This document shows positions 36,704-45,617 of a DNA stretch of 64,000 nucleotides, in pieces. A program made the position numbers and the translations under genes. The DNA comes from JBGQOG01 sp052113705. GTDB taxonomy: Bacteria; Pseudomonadota; Alphaproteobacteria; Rhodobacterales; Rhodobacteraceae. The first letter of the stretch is position 1. Each line of letters begins with the position of its first letter. Below the pieces are notes generated by a model. The model was not told the origin of the DNA. It ran no database searches and was given only the letters and a program-made list of their open reading frames with translations. The stretch covers positions 62,001-126,000 of the forward strand of contig NZ_JBGQOG010000008.1 in assembly GCF_052113705.1 (NCBI RefSeq), read 5' to 3'.

Positions 36704-37654
36704 ATGCCCTCGCTTGATGCCCTGCGTACCTTCATCCGTGTCTATGAATTGGGCAGCATGTCCGCGGCCGGCCGCGATTTGCGCATTTCCTCGGCAGTGA
36801 CCTCGGCGCGGATCGCGCAGCTTGAAGAGCATCTGGGCGTGCGCCTCTTTCAGCGCACCACCCGCCGTCTGTCGCCCACCGAACAGGGACGGGTGTTTTA
36901 TGACGGCACCACTGCCGCCCTTGCCGCGTTGACCGAAGCCGAAGCGGCGGTCTCGGCGCTGACCGAAACCCCGCGCGGCCTGCTGCATCTCTCGGCACCT
37001 CTCGGGCTGGGGCGTCGGCTGATCGCGCCGGAAATCCCTGACTTCGCCGATCTCTATCCGCAGATCGACCTGCGGCTGCGGCTGAGCGACCGGCGGGTGG
37101 ATCTGACCGCGGAGGGGATTGATGTCGCCTTCATCCTCGGCCGCCCCGCCGACAGCAGCCTGCGGCTGCGCGCCTTTGCCGAATGCCCGCGCCTGCTCTG
37201 CGCCGCGCCCGCCTATATTGCCGCGCGCGGCATGCCCGTGGGTGGTGCCGATCTGGAGGGCGGGCGGCATGATTGTCTGAACCTGCGGTTCCCCGGCGCC
37301 ACCGAGTTTCACTGGACGCTGCAAACCGCCACCGGCCCGCGCAAATTCCGCGTCTCCGGGCGTTTTGAATGCGACGACGGCGATGTGCTGACCGATTGGG
37401 CGCTGGCCGGGCGGGGCATCGTGCTGAAACCCGTCTTTGAGGTTGCCGAACATCTGGCGCAGGGCCGTCTGGTGCCGGTGGCGCGCGCCACGCCACCACT
37501 GCCGGTGACACTGGCCTGCCTGATCACCGACACCCGGCGGCGCGATCCAAAGATCGGGCTTCTGATCGATTTCATGGCCGCGCGGCTGACCCGGCGTTTG
37601 CGGGCGGAAGAGGGGAAATTTCCCCCCGCCCGCGCTCTCAGCGCAGAAAGCTGA
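36704..37654 (+). CDS. LysR-family transcriptional regulator
   Basis: A 316-residue regulator with the N-terminal LysR helix-turn-helix (about 3-62: LDALRTFIRVYELGSMSAAG, FQRTTRRLSPTEQG) and a substrate-binding domain. It is divergent from puuD and its last 17 bases overlap the end of the convergent inositol-monophosphatase-family gene. Members of this layout (no obvious effector) often act on neighbours; purine control is inference only. Confidence 0.9.
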   Translation: MPSLDALRTFIRVYELGSMSAAGRDLRISSAVTSARIAQLEEHLGVRLFQRTTRRLSPTEQGRVFYDGTTAALAALTEAEAAVSALTETPRGLLHLSAPLGLGRRLIAPEIPDFADLYPQIDLRLRLSDRRVDLTAEGIDVAFILGRPADSSLRLRAFAECPRLLCAAPAYIAARGMPVGGADLEGGRHDCLNLRFPGATEFHWTLQTATGPRKFRVSGRFECDDGDVLTDWALAGRGIVLKPVFEVAEHLAQGRLVPVARATPPLPVTLACLITDTRRRDPKIGLLIDFMAARLTRRLRAEEGKFPPARALSAES

Positions 37655-38465
37655 ACATATCCGCCAGTTCCGCCCAGGTCGCGGCGGAATTGGCCGAGAG
37701 GAGCGCGCCCTGCCGCAACTCGGGGCGGTAGGGGCTGCCATCCAGCATCGCCACCTTGCCCCCCGCCTCCGTCACGATCAGCGCGCCCGCCGCATGGTCC
37801 CAGACGTTGAGGTTGCCCGAGAGGCAGAAATCCACGCCCCCTTCGGCCAGCATCCGGTATTCATGCGCCGCACAGCGCAGCGAGAGCACGCGCGAAAACT
37901 CGGGCATGAGCGCCGCCAGCCTGTGCTGATCCGACTTCGGAAAGAGGCCCAGCGGCAGAAACCCCACCCGCTCGGACAAAGGCCGGTCCGGGCCACAGGC
38001 CAGCGGCCGCGTGCCACCGTCGCGCGCCCAATGCGCCCCCTCGCCCGGCGCCGCCCAGATCCAGTCATCCATCACCGGATCGAGATGCAGGCCAAAGACC
38101 ACCTCGCCCGCCTCGATCACCGACAGAATCATGCCAAAGCCGCATTGCCCCCGCGCGAAGGGCCAGGTCCCGTCGATCGGGTCGATGACAATCGCCCGTG
38201 CCTGCCCCGGCAGCGCGTCAAGCGAGACCGCCCCCGCCGAAACCGCCTCTTCGCCGATCACAAAGGCGGTGGGAAAGGCCAGGGCAAAGGCGCTAGTGAG
38301 GGCCGCTTCGCAGGCCAGATCCGCCTCGGTCACCAGATCCTGCGGCCCGCTTTTGGTGCTGATCTGCGCCGGGGCCAATTGCCGGAACCGCGGCATTACT
38401 TCGGTGCGGGCAACATGGCGGGCAATGCGGATGAATTCGGCGCGCTCAGCAAGATCAAAGGCCAA
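37638..38465 (-). CDS. Inositol monophosphatase-family phosphatase
   Basis: A 275-residue Mg2+-dependent phosphatase: metal-site motif GEEAV, the DPIDGT block (IVIDPIDGTWPF) and C-terminal WDHAAGALIVTEAGG. It could act on inositol-phosphate, histidinol-phosphate or another small sugar phosphate; the residue after DPIDGT is WP instead of the common xN. It overlaps the end of the LysR gene and is divergent from a GntR regulator. Confidence 0.88.
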   Translation of the reverse strand: MAFDLAERAEFIRIARHVARTEVMPRFRQLAPAQISTKSGPQDLVTEADLACEAALTSAFALAFPTAFVIGEEAVSAGAVSLDALPGQARAIVIDPIDGTWPFARGQCGFGMILSVIEAGEVVFGLHLDPVMDDWIWAAPGEGAHWARDGGTRPLACGPDRPLSERVGFLPLGLFPKSDQHRLAALMPEFSRVLSLRCAAHEYRMLAEGGVDFCLSGNLNVWDHAAGALIVTEAGGKVAMLDGSPYRPELRQGALLSANSAATWAELADMFSFLR

Positions 38466-38590
38466 AGGCTTACTCCTCAGGGGTCAGACCGCAGGCTGCG
38501 ACGCGGGGCGGCGGATTGCAAGAGCGCGCGGACTTGCCAGCCGCGCCCCCTGCATGCGACAACCTTTTTCAGAGTGAGGAGCCCTTCGTC

Positions 38591-39283
38591 ATGACCGTCC
38601 ACGGCCCGTCCGTGGCGCAATCAACCTATCGGAAATTGCGCCACAACATCATATTCGGCCTGCTGCCCCCCGACACCCGGCTGCGGCTGGAAGATCTGCG
38701 CGAACCTTACGGGGCCAGCATCCCGACCCTGCGCGAAGTGCTGAACCGACTGGCCTCGGAAGGGCTGGTCGTGGCCGAAGATCAACGCGGCTTCGCGGTG
38801 GCCCCCATATCTGTTTCCAATCTTCTGGAACTTGCAAATTTACGAAAACTGCTGGAACTTCATGCGCTTGAGCTGTCATTCGCGGCGGGTGATACCGAAT
38901 GGGAAAGCCGTGTGGTCGCGGCGCATCACAAGCTCAGCCGTATCGAAAAGCGGATGATGGCGGGCGAGGCCTGCGACCGCACCGAATGGAAGCGCTATGA
39001 TTTCGAGTTTCACAAGGTGATGATCGAGGGCTGCGGCTCGGGCGAGTTGATGGCGGCGCATGGGGCGGCATTTGACAAATACCTGCGCTATCAGATGCTG
39101 TTCCTGACCTTTCGCGGCGCGGTTGCCGCTGACGAGCATCAGGCCTTGCTGGAAGCTGCCGTCACCCGCGACATTTCCCGCGCGCGGGACGTGTTGACCC
39201 GGCATATCGACGGCGGGGTCGAGCATGCCCTTGCCGCCTACCGGGCACAGCAAAAGGCCCCCGAGACGATCCCGGGGGCCTGA
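38591..39283 (+). CDS. GntR-family regulator (FCD/VanR type)
   Basis: A 230-residue regulator with a winged helix at about 8-75 (YRKLRHNIIFGLLPPDTRL, GASIPTLREVLNRLASEGLV) and an all-helical FCD sensor domain with FEFHKVMIEGCGS, HQALLEAAVTRD and DVLTRHI metal or ligand residues. GTGAGGAGCCC precedes ATG 38591. It is not divergent from the TRAP operon next door but converges on it; the last codons carry a hairpin for the opposite strand. Target genes unknown. Confidence 0.87.
   Translation: MTVHGPSVAQSTYRKLRHNIIFGLLPPDTRLRLEDLREPYGASIPTLREVLNRLASEGLVVAEDQRGFAVAPISVSNLLELANLRKLLELHALELSFAAGDTEWESRVVAAHHKLSRIEKRMMAGEACDRTEWKRYDFEFHKVMIEGCGSGELMAAHGAAFDKYLRYQMLFLTFRGAVAADEHQALLEAAVTRDISRARDVLTRHIDGGVEHALAAYRAQQKAPETIPGA
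39255..39281 (-). terminator. Terminator of the TRAP operon, inside the 3' end of the GntR gene
   Basis: AGGCCCCCG and CGGGGGCCT form a 9-bp stem with a nine-base loop. Reading the minus strand, TTTTG follows, as expected for terminating the dctPQM operon that ends at 39301. The hairpin is within the coding end of the convergent GntR gene. Confidence 0.75.
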
Positions 39284-39300
39284 GGCAATTTACGTCTTTC

Positions 39301-40596
39301 TCAGCCGAGATAGCCGAAATAACGCGGCAGGAAGAGCGAGAGATCCGGCACGAAAATCAGGATCCCCAGCGCAACCAGCAGGGCAAAGAGGAAGGGCAGC
39401 ACGCCGGTGATGATCTCGCGCAGGCTGATGCCGGTGACCGCGTTCAGCACGAACAAAAGGATGCCATAGGGCGGCGTCACCAGCCCCAACATGCAGTTGA
39501 CCACCGCGACCACGCCAAAGTGGATAAGATCGATCCCCAGCGCCTTGCAGGTCGGGATGAACAGCGGCAGTACCACCAGAATGATCGTGGTGGCATCCAG
39601 CAGACAGCCCAGCACCAGGAGCATGACGTTGATGGCCAGCAGGAAGACAATCGGGCTGACATCCATCCCCGACAGCCAGTTTTGCAACAGGACGGGGATC
39701 CGCTCGGAGGCGACGATATAGTTGAAGATCAGCGCGCAGCCGATGACGATGCCGACCGTGGCCGCCTGTTTCGCACTGTCGACAAAGACGCGGTAGAGCT
39801 CCTTGGCCTTCAGCGCGCGGTAGACCAGCCCCGCCAGGATCAGCGCATAAAGCGCGGCGATCGAGGCGGCTTCGGTCGGGGTGGTGGCCCCGCCATAGAT
39901 GCCGCCCAGCAGGATCACCGGCATCAGCAGCACCGGAATCGCCCGGAAGGTCAGCCGCGGCAGTTCGCGCAGCGGCACCGGCGCCTCTTGCACGATGTGA
40001 TGCCGCGCGGCCATGAAATAGTTCATCACCATCAGCATCAGCGCCATCAGAAAGCCCGGCACGATCCCCGCCAGAAACAGATAGCCGATGCTCTGATCCG
40101 AGATCAGCGCATACATCACCATCGGGATCGAGGGCGGGATGATCGGCCCGATGGTGGCCGAGGCGGCGGTGATCCCCGCCGCATAAGACCGGCTGTAGCG
40201 CCCGTCCTTGGTCATCATGCCGATGATGATCTTGCCCGGACCCGCCGCATCGGCCACGGCCGAGCCGGACATGCCCGCAAAGATCAGCGAAGTGACAATG
40301 TTCACATGCCCCAGCCCGCCCCGGAACCGGCCCACGAGCGCCACACAGAACGCCAGCAGCCTGTCACTGACAGTGCCCGCATTCATGATGTTGGCGGCGA
40401 TGATGAACAAGGGCACCGCGAGCAGGATATAGCCGTCATAGATCGACTGGATCAGCTGCTCGGCGGCCAGCGACAGATCGGCCCCCATCATCGCCAGATA
40501 GACGATGGCCGAGATCAGCAGCGAATAGCCGATGGGCGCCCCCAGCCCCGCCAGCACGAAGAGCGCGACGAGGCAGATGAGAAATGCGATGCTCAT
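39301..40596 (-). CDS. dctM: TRAP transporter large permease, DctM
   Basis: A 431-residue membrane protein of about 12 spans, the substrate-translocating subunit of a TRAP system. Recognised by GLGHVNIVTSLIFAGMSGSAVADAAGPG, GITAASATIGPIIPPS, and the GLVTPPYG late segment. It adjoins the DctQ stop without a gap. With DctP and DctQ it imports a carboxylate using an ion gradient. Confidence 0.95.
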   Translation of the reverse strand: MSIAFLICLVALFVLAGLGAPIGYSLLISAIVYLAMMGADLSLAAEQLIQSIYDGYILLAVPLFIIAANIMNAGTVSDRLLAFCVALVGRFRGGLGHVNIVTSLIFAGMSGSAVADAAGPGKIIIGMMTKDGRYSRSYAAGITAASATIGPIIPPSIPMVMYALISDQSIGYLFLAGIVPGFLMALMLMVMNYFMAARHHIVQEAPVPLRELPRLTFRAIPVLLMPVILLGGIYGGATTPTEAASIAALYALILAGLVYRALKAKELYRVFVDSAKQAATVGIVIGCALIFNYIVASERIPVLLQNWLSGMDVSPIVFLLAINVMLLVLGCLLDATTIILVVLPLFIPTCKALGIDLIHFGVVAVVNCMLGLVTPPYGILLFVLNAVTGISLREIITGVLPFLFALLVALGILIFVPDLSLFLPRYFGYLG

Positions 40597-41100
40597 TCAG
40601 ATCTCCTCGCCCGGAACCAAAGGTGCCTCGGGCGGAAACTCGCCGCGCAAAAGCCGGTAGAGGCCGTAGCCATAACGGGCAATCAGGGCGACGCAAAAAA
40701 CGATGTAGATGATGAAAATGCGGTCCAGCGGGATGCGCAGGGTCGCACTTTTCTTGATGTGGTAAAAGCTGACATAGCCCCAGCTGTCGGGCAGGGCCAC
40801 CAGCAAACCGATGACGATCGAGGCCGCGGCAATCATCGCAAAGATCCGGCGCCGCGCGGGTCGGGCGGCGCTGTAGATCAGGTCGAATTTCACATGGTCG
40901 GTCTCTTTCAGGCAGAACGCACAGGTCCACAGCACCAGCCACAACCAGAGCGTCAGGCACAGTTCCACCGTCCAGCCGACAGGGAAATTGAAAAGATAGC
41001 GGGCGGCGATCTGCGCGATGAAGGTGGCGAACATGGCGGCAAGCATTGCTGCCGCCACGCCCTCGGCTCCTCGGCGCAGCCCCGTGATCAGGTGCTGCAT
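40597..41100 (-). CDS. dctQ: TRAP transporter small permease, DctQ
   Basis: A 167-residue protein with four hydrophobic spans, matching DctQ in length and position between DctP and DctM. The segment RYLFNFPVGWTVELCLTLWLWL is characteristic. The start is nine bases after the DctP stop. Confidence 0.92.
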   Translation of the reverse strand: MQHLITGLRRGAEGVAAAMLAAMFATFIAQIAARYLFNFPVGWTVELCLTLWLWLVLWTCAFCLKETDHVKFDLIYSAARPARRRIFAMIAAASIVIGLLVALPDSWGYVSFYHIKKSATLRIPLDRIFIIYIVFCVALIARYGYGLYRLLRGEFPPEAPLVPGEEI

Positions 41101-41109
41101 GGGACCCCC

Positions 41110-42102
41110 TTATTTTGCTGCGTTGATCTTATCAACGATGCCTTCCGGCCAGGCCGCGGCATATTCCGATTTCAGATATTCCGCCTGCACATGCGTGCGG
41201 AATGCGTCAACATCGGGCGTGTAGACCTTCAGCCCCTGATCCTTGAAGAACTGCTCCAGCTCGGTTTCCAGCGCCAATTGCTTGGTGCGGCCCGATTCAG
41301 CCGCATCGTCGGCGGCCTTTTGCATCTGTGCCTGCTGTTCCGGGGTCAGGCTGTCCCAGACCTTTTTCGAAATCGCCAGATAGTTGAGGTCGACCAGATG
41401 CGAGGTCAGCACGATCTGCTTAGTGACCTCGTAGAATTTCGAGTCGCGGTCGGTCGGCAGCGGGTTGTCCTGCCCGTCGATCGCGCCGGTTTGCAGGCCG
41501 GTATAGACCTCACCAAAGGCCATCGGCGTCGGGTTGGCGCCAAGCGCGGTGCCCAGGAACTGCCAGGCGTCGGTGCCCGGCATCCGCAGCTTGATGCCTT
41601 TCAGATCGGCCGGGGTCTTGATCTCGCCTTCGGTGCGCAGGTTCAGCTGACGGCGGCCCAGATACATGACGGTGAGCAGCTTCACGCCCAGCTCATCCTC
41701 GGCCTTTTGCTTGAACGGGTCCATCAGCGGATCGTTGAACACCGCCACCTGATGCGCCGCGTCGCGGTGCAGATAACCCGCGGTGAAGACCGAGAATTCC
41801 GGCAGGAAGGTGGCGAGTTCCTGTGCCGAGGTGATCGCCATGTCGAGGTTGCCGCGCGAGATCGCCTCAAGCTCGGTCGCCTGCTTGAACAGGGTGCCGT
41901 TGTAATAGGGTTCATAGGTCGCGAAACTGGCGACGGCAGGGCCAAAGACCTCGGCCAGCGCGACGCAGCGCTGATCGGTCTCGGAGGCGGCGGTGGCCAT
42001 CCGCAGCGTGATGTTCGCGGCCAGCGCCACACGGGTGCTCGCGGCGAAAGCAGCGGCGGCGGTCGCGCCCAGCATCGCGCGACGCGTCATGGAAAATGTC
42101 AT
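41110..42102 (-). CDS. dctP: TRAP transporter solute-binding protein, DctP
   Basis: A 330-residue periplasmic protein with an export signal carrying Arg-Arg (TRRAMLGATAAAAFAA) that could use the Tat route. The DctP fold shows LKGIKLRMPGTDAW with the ligand-binding Arg, GANPTPMAFGEVYTGLQTGAIDGQDNPL and the late SKKVWDSLTPEQQ. Divergent from a GntR-aroQ-oxidoreductase operon, suggesting a cyclic or hydroxy acid ligand such as quinate or shikimate, but ligand is not determined. ATG 42090 would remove four residues. Confidence 0.93.
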   Translation of the reverse strand: MTFSMTRRAMLGATAAAAFAASTRVALAANITLRMATAASETDQRCVALAEVFGPAVASFATYEPYYNGTLFKQATELEAISRGNLDMAITSAQELATFLPEFSVFTAGYLHRDAAHQVAVFNDPLMDPFKQKAEDELGVKLLTVMYLGRRQLNLRTEGEIKTPADLKGIKLRMPGTDAWQFLGTALGANPTPMAFGEVYTGLQTGAIDGQDNPLPTDRDSKFYEVTKQIVLTSHLVDLNYLAISKKVWDSLTPEQQAQMQKAADDAAESGRTKQLALETELEQFFKDQGLKVYTPDVDAFRTHVQAEYLKSEYAAAWPEGIVDKINAAK

Positions 42103-42150
42103 GGTATTCCTCCCTCACCATTGGGGCACCTCCCTCCCCGGAGATGCGCT

Positions 42151-42226
42151 CGGTCAATCGTTGCCAAGATTCGACCGGGCTGTCTAGCAAAAGCGACAGG
42201 TGAGCGCATATTAAAACGATTGACCG
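42151..42226. promoter_or_regulatory. Widely spaced perfect inverted repeat, putative GntR operator pair
   Basis: CGGTCAATCGTT (42151-42162) and its exact reverse complement AACGATTGACCG (42215-42226) lie 64 bp apart centre to centre in the 215-base divergent gap. A third half-site AACGATT is at 42252-42258. Repetition suggests binding sites for the GntR protein at 42318 near both promoters. Confidence 0.55.
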
Positions 42227-42317
42227 GAAAAAATCTTAGGTTGTCAAAAATAACGATTATTCATCTTTTCATCGACGACACACCGCGCCACACTACACGC
42301 AGGGAGAAGGAGTCGTC

Positions 42318-43034
42318 ATGGCGATTGAGGCGAGGACGGGCCGTAAGGCGACGATTGCGTCGCGTTTGGCCGAAACATTGCGCGAGGAGGTTTTGGCCGG
42401 CCGGCTGGAACCCGGCGCCAAGATCAATCTGGACCGGCTGCGCGAAGCGATGGGCGTTTCGGCCAGCCCGCTGCGCGAGGCGATGGGCCGGCTGGTGGCT
42501 GAGGGGCTGGTCGAATCCGAGGATCAGCGTGGCTACCGGGTGGTTTCAGCCTCGCTGTCGCAACTGCGCGAGGTCATCGAACTGCGCATTGAGGTGACCA
42601 TGCTCGCCCTGCGGCATTGCGTGAACGAGGGGACGCTGGATTGGGAAAGCGATCTGATGGGCGCGCTCTACCGGCTGACCCGCAGCGAGATCGACCCCGC
42701 CCGCCCCGACAGCCTGGCCGCCTGGGAAATTGCGCACCGCAACTTTCACCATGCGCTGATCGCCGATTGCCGCCGCCCGATGTTGCTGGCGCTCTGCACC
42801 CGCCTGCAGATGCTGCATGACCGCTATCGCCGGATGGCGCCGCCGGTGGCGGGCGATCCGACGCTGGCCGCCGATCACCGCGCCATTGCCGAAGCCGCCG
42901 TGGCACGCGATGCTGACACCGCCGTTTCCCTGCTGCGCGACCATTTCGCGCATAACGGGGCCCGGCTGACCGAGTGCCTCGCGGACCGGCTGCCCGAAAC
43001 CGCCGTTGCTTTTCCCGAGACACGCCATTTCTGA
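42318..43034 (+). CDS. GntR-family regulator (FCD type)
   Basis: A 238-residue regulator with a winged helix at about 11-75 (TIASRLAETLREEVLAGRLE, GVSASPLREAMGRLVAEGLV) and an FCD effector domain with WEIAHRNFHHALI, DHRAIAEAAVARD and LLRDHFAHN. It is the first gene of a plus-strand operon with aroQ and an oxidoreductase, divergent from the TRAP genes, so it likely controls both. GGGAGAAGGAGTCGTC precedes the ATG. Confidence 0.9.
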   Translation: MAIEARTGRKATIASRLAETLREEVLAGRLEPGAKINLDRLREAMGVSASPLREAMGRLVAEGLVESEDQRGYRVVSASLSQLREVIELRIEVTMLALRHCVNEGTLDWESDLMGALYRLTRSEIDPARPDSLAAWEIAHRNFHHALIADCRRPMLLALCTRLQMLHDRYRRMAPPVAGDPTLAADHRAIAEAAVARDADTAVSLLRDHFAHNGARLTECLADRLPETAVAFPETRHF

Positions 43035-43047
43035 ACCGGAGCCTGAG

Positions 43048-43488
43048 ATGACCAAGCCGATCTATATCCTGAACGGTCCCAACCTGAACCTGCTGGGCCA
43101 ACGCCAACCCGAGATCTATGGCCGCGAGACGCTGGCCGATGTCGAGGCCGATTGCGCCCGCGTTGCCGCCGAAAAGAACATGAGCGTCAAGCTGTTCCAA
43201 TCGAACCACGAAGGCGTGGTCATCGACACCATCCATGAGGCGCGGCAGGAGGCCTGCGGCATCATCATCAACCCCGGCGCTTTCACCCATACCTCTGTGG
43301 CCATTCTCGATGCGCTGAACACCTTTGAGGGGCCGGTGATCGAGGTGCATATCTCCAACGTGCACAAGCGCGAGAGCTTTCGTCACCATTCCTATGTCAG
43401 CCTGCGGGCGGACGGGGTGATCGCCGGTCTCGGAACCGAGGGCTATCAGGCCGCCGTGCGCCGCATCGGCACTCTGGTCAGCAAATGA
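43048..43488 (+). CDS. aroQ: Type II 3-dehydroquinate dehydratase
   Basis: A 146-residue dodecameric dehydratase that interconverts 3-dehydroquinate and 3-dehydroshikimate. Active-site segments are YILNGPNLNLLGQRQPEIYG (Arg and Tyr), IINPGAFTHTSVAI (Asn), EVHISNVHKRE (His) and FRHHSYVS (Arg). ATG 43048 with GGAG ten bases before is chosen. It lies 13 bases after the GntR stop and overlaps the following oxidoreductase by four bases. In this transporter-regulator context a catabolic role (quinate/shikimate use) is as likely as a biosynthetic one. Confidence 0.95.
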   Translation: MTKPIYILNGPNLNLLGQRQPEIYGRETLADVEADCARVAAEKNMSVKLFQSNHEGVVIDTIHEARQEACGIIINPGAFTHTSVAILDALNTFEGPVIEVHISNVHKRESFRHHSYVSLRADGVIAGLGTEGYQAAVRRIGTLVSK

Positions 43489-44519
43489 GTGCGCCAGTCC
43501 GCCTTGCGGTTGCCGGTGCGGGCCTGATCGGCAAGCGCCACGTGGATGCGATCGCGCAATGCCCCGGCGCCACACTCGCCGCCATTGTCGACCCCATGCC
43601 CGCCGCCGCCGATTATGCGGCGGGCCTTGGCGTGCCCTATTTCGCCGATCTGACCGCGCTGTTCGATGCCGGATGTGCCGAGGGCGTCATCCTCGCCACG
43701 CCGAACAACATGCATGTCGAGGGCGGGCTGGCCTGCGTGGCGGCCGGTTTGCCTGCTTTGGTGGAAAAACCGCTGGCCACGGATCTGACAGAGGCGCGGC
43801 GGCTGGTCGAGGCGGGTGAAGCCGCTGGCGTGCCGCTGCTGACCGGCCATCACCGCCGCCACAACCCGCTGATTGCCGACGCTCATGCGCGGATCAAGGC
43901 AGGCGAGATCGGCCAGGTGGTCTCGGCGCATTCCATGTTCTGGCTGGTCAAGCCGGATGATTATTTCGACATTCCCTGGCGGCGCGAAAAGGGGGCCGGG
44001 CCGATCCTGACCAACCTCGCGCATGACATCGACCTGTTGCGGCATCTGGTGGGCGATGTCCGGGCGGTGCAGGCGGCGCAAAGCTCTGCCGCGCGCGGGC
44101 ACGCCATCGAGGACAGCTGCGTGGTGACGCTGGAATTCGTCAATGGCGCGCTGGGAACGGCGAATATCTCGGACACCATCCCCGCCCCCTGGAGCTGGGA
44201 AATGACCACGGGCGAGAACCCCGCCTATCCGAAGACCGATCAGGCCTGCTATCTGATCGGCGGCACCGAAGGCGCGCTTGAGCTGCCCGCAGGGCGGATC
44301 TGGCAACATGCCGGAAAGCGCAGCTGGTGGTCGCCGCTGGCCTCCCGCACCGCGCCGCGTGTTTCGGGCGATCCACTGGTGCTGCAGATCGCACAATTCG
44401 CCCGCGTCATCCGCGAGGGCGAGGCGCCGCTGGTGTCGGCGCGCGAAGGGCTGAAAACGCTGGAGGTCATTGCGGCCATTCAGACCGCCGCTGCCGAGCA
44501 TCGCCGCATCTTGCTGTGA
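43485..44519 (+). CDS. Gfo/Idh/MocA-family NAD(P) oxidoreductase
   Basis: A 344-residue dehydrogenase with the N-terminal Rossmann motif VAGAGLIGKRH, the ATPNNMHVEGG segment, EKPLATD (lysine of the family EKP motif) and a C-terminal substrate domain with LTNLAHDIDLLRHLVGD. It would oxidise or reduce a sugar-, inositol- or quinate-like ring. Coupled by overlap to aroQ and divergent from a TRAP importer, it is a candidate for the first oxidation of the imported cyclitol acid, which is inference. Confidence 0.88.
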   Translation: MSAPVRLAVAGAGLIGKRHVDAIAQCPGATLAAIVDPMPAAADYAAGLGVPYFADLTALFDAGCAEGVILATPNNMHVEGGLACVAAGLPALVEKPLATDLTEARRLVEAGEAAGVPLLTGHHRRHNPLIADAHARIKAGEIGQVVSAHSMFWLVKPDDYFDIPWRREKGAGPILTNLAHDIDLLRHLVGDVRAVQAAQSSAARGHAIEDSCVVTLEFVNGALGTANISDTIPAPWSWEMTTGENPAYPKTDQACYLIGGTEGALELPAGRIWQHAGKRSWWSPLASRTAPRVSGDPLVLQIAQFARVIREGEAPLVSAREGLKTLEVIAAIQTAAAEHRRILL

Positions 44520-44685
44520 AACGCGCGCGCCGTCCTGCTGACGCAATGGGCCGGCGCGCGCTGCGGCGGCCCTGCCCGGCGCCGTTACTGCCCCCTTCCC
44601 TGCGCCCTGCGCCCGGTTTCTTCCCGCGGAAAAACGGTGGCGCTGCGGCGGCCGCGCCGCCCGGCGCTTGCGCAAAGGACCGATC

Positions 44686-45615
44686 ATGCTCGCGCTGCTG
44701 CTGTTGACCCTGCCCATCTATCTGCTGGTCGGGTTGGGCTATGTGATCGTGCGCTCGGATTATGTATCCGCCGCCGATCTCAAACCCATCGGTCAATTGG
44801 TGCTGCGCGTCTCGATGCCCGCACTGATCTTTCTGGCGATCAGCCGCCTGCCGATCCGCGAGGCGTTGCGCTGGGATTTCATCGGCGGCTATCTGGCCGG
44901 GTCGCTGCTGGTCTTTGCCTTTGGCTTTTTGGCCGCGCGGGTGATCTTCCGGCGGCCGATGGCCCCGGCGGCAATGATCGCGCTGGGGATGTCCTGCTCA
45001 AACTCTGCCTTCATGGCGTTTCCGATCGCCACCACGGTGGTCGGCGAGGGGCCTGCCATTCAGGTGCTGCCGCTGGCGATGCTGGTTGAGAATTTGATCA
45101 TCATCCCGCTGGCGCTGACCTTGGCGGAACTGCAGGGCGGTCACAGCCCTGCGTTGGCTCTGCGCAAAACGCTGGCCAGCATGGGGCGCAATCCGCTGCT
45201 GCTGGCGGTGGCGGCGGGCCTTGCCTTTACCGCGCTTGGCCTGCATTTGCCGGATTTCCTGAGCCGGACGCTGGCACTGCTGGCGCCGATTGCGGCCCCG
45301 GTGGCGCTGTTGTCCATCGGCGGCACCGTCGCCACGCTGACCGCCCGTCTGGTCAATCCGCCCATCGTGATGGTGGTGGTGAGCAAGCTGATCCTGCATC
45401 CGTTGGCGGTTTGGGCCGGGCTGAGTCTGATCCCCGACCTTGATCCGGTGCTGAAAACCACCGGGATCATTTTTGCCGCTGCGCCGATGCTCTCCACCTT
45501 CGCGCTGCTCGGCCTGCGCTATAAGCTTGAAGCCGCGACCGCCACGGCGCTGATCTTTGCCACGGCGGCCTCGTTCTTCACCATTTCAGGGCTGATCGCC
45601 CTGCTGGCACCCTAA
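44686..45615 (+). CDS. AEC-family (auxin efflux carrier type) transporter
   Basis: A 309-residue inner-membrane protein with about ten hydrophobic spans, typical length for the bacterial AEC/malonate-transporter-like family; visible are GLGYVIVRSDYVSAADLKPIGQ, MPALIFLAISRL and SCSNSAFMAFPIATTVVGEG. ATG 44686 with AAAGGAC upstream is preferred. It is 166 bases downstream of the oxidoreductase and may be a separate transcript. Substrate unknown, possibly an organic acid. Confidence 0.88.
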   Translation: MLALLLLTLPIYLLVGLGYVIVRSDYVSAADLKPIGQLVLRVSMPALIFLAISRLPIREALRWDFIGGYLAGSLLVFAFGFLAARVIFRRPMAPAAMIALGMSCSNSAFMAFPIATTVVGEGPAIQVLPLAMLVENLIIIPLALTLAELQGGHSPALALRKTLASMGRNPLLLAVAAGLAFTALGLHLPDFLSRTLALLAPIAAPVALLSIGGTVATLTARLVNPPIVMVVVSKLILHPLAVWAGLSLIPDLDPVLKTTGIIFAAAPMLSTFALLGLRYKLEAATATALIFATAASFFTISGLIALLAP

Positions 45616-45617
45616 GC

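Noticed and set aside
39520..42597. A very long open frame (about 1025 codons) on the plus strand opposite the TRAP genes
   Set aside because: It is antisense to three clear TRAP genes, is rich in Arg/His/Gln/Asp as expected for a shadow frame of GC-rich DNA, and has no recognisable domain.
44520..44685. GC-rich repeats before the AEC transporter as a possible terminator or RNA
   Set aside because: I could not find a stable, well-formed stem with a T-run or a known RNA pattern in this 166-base gap.
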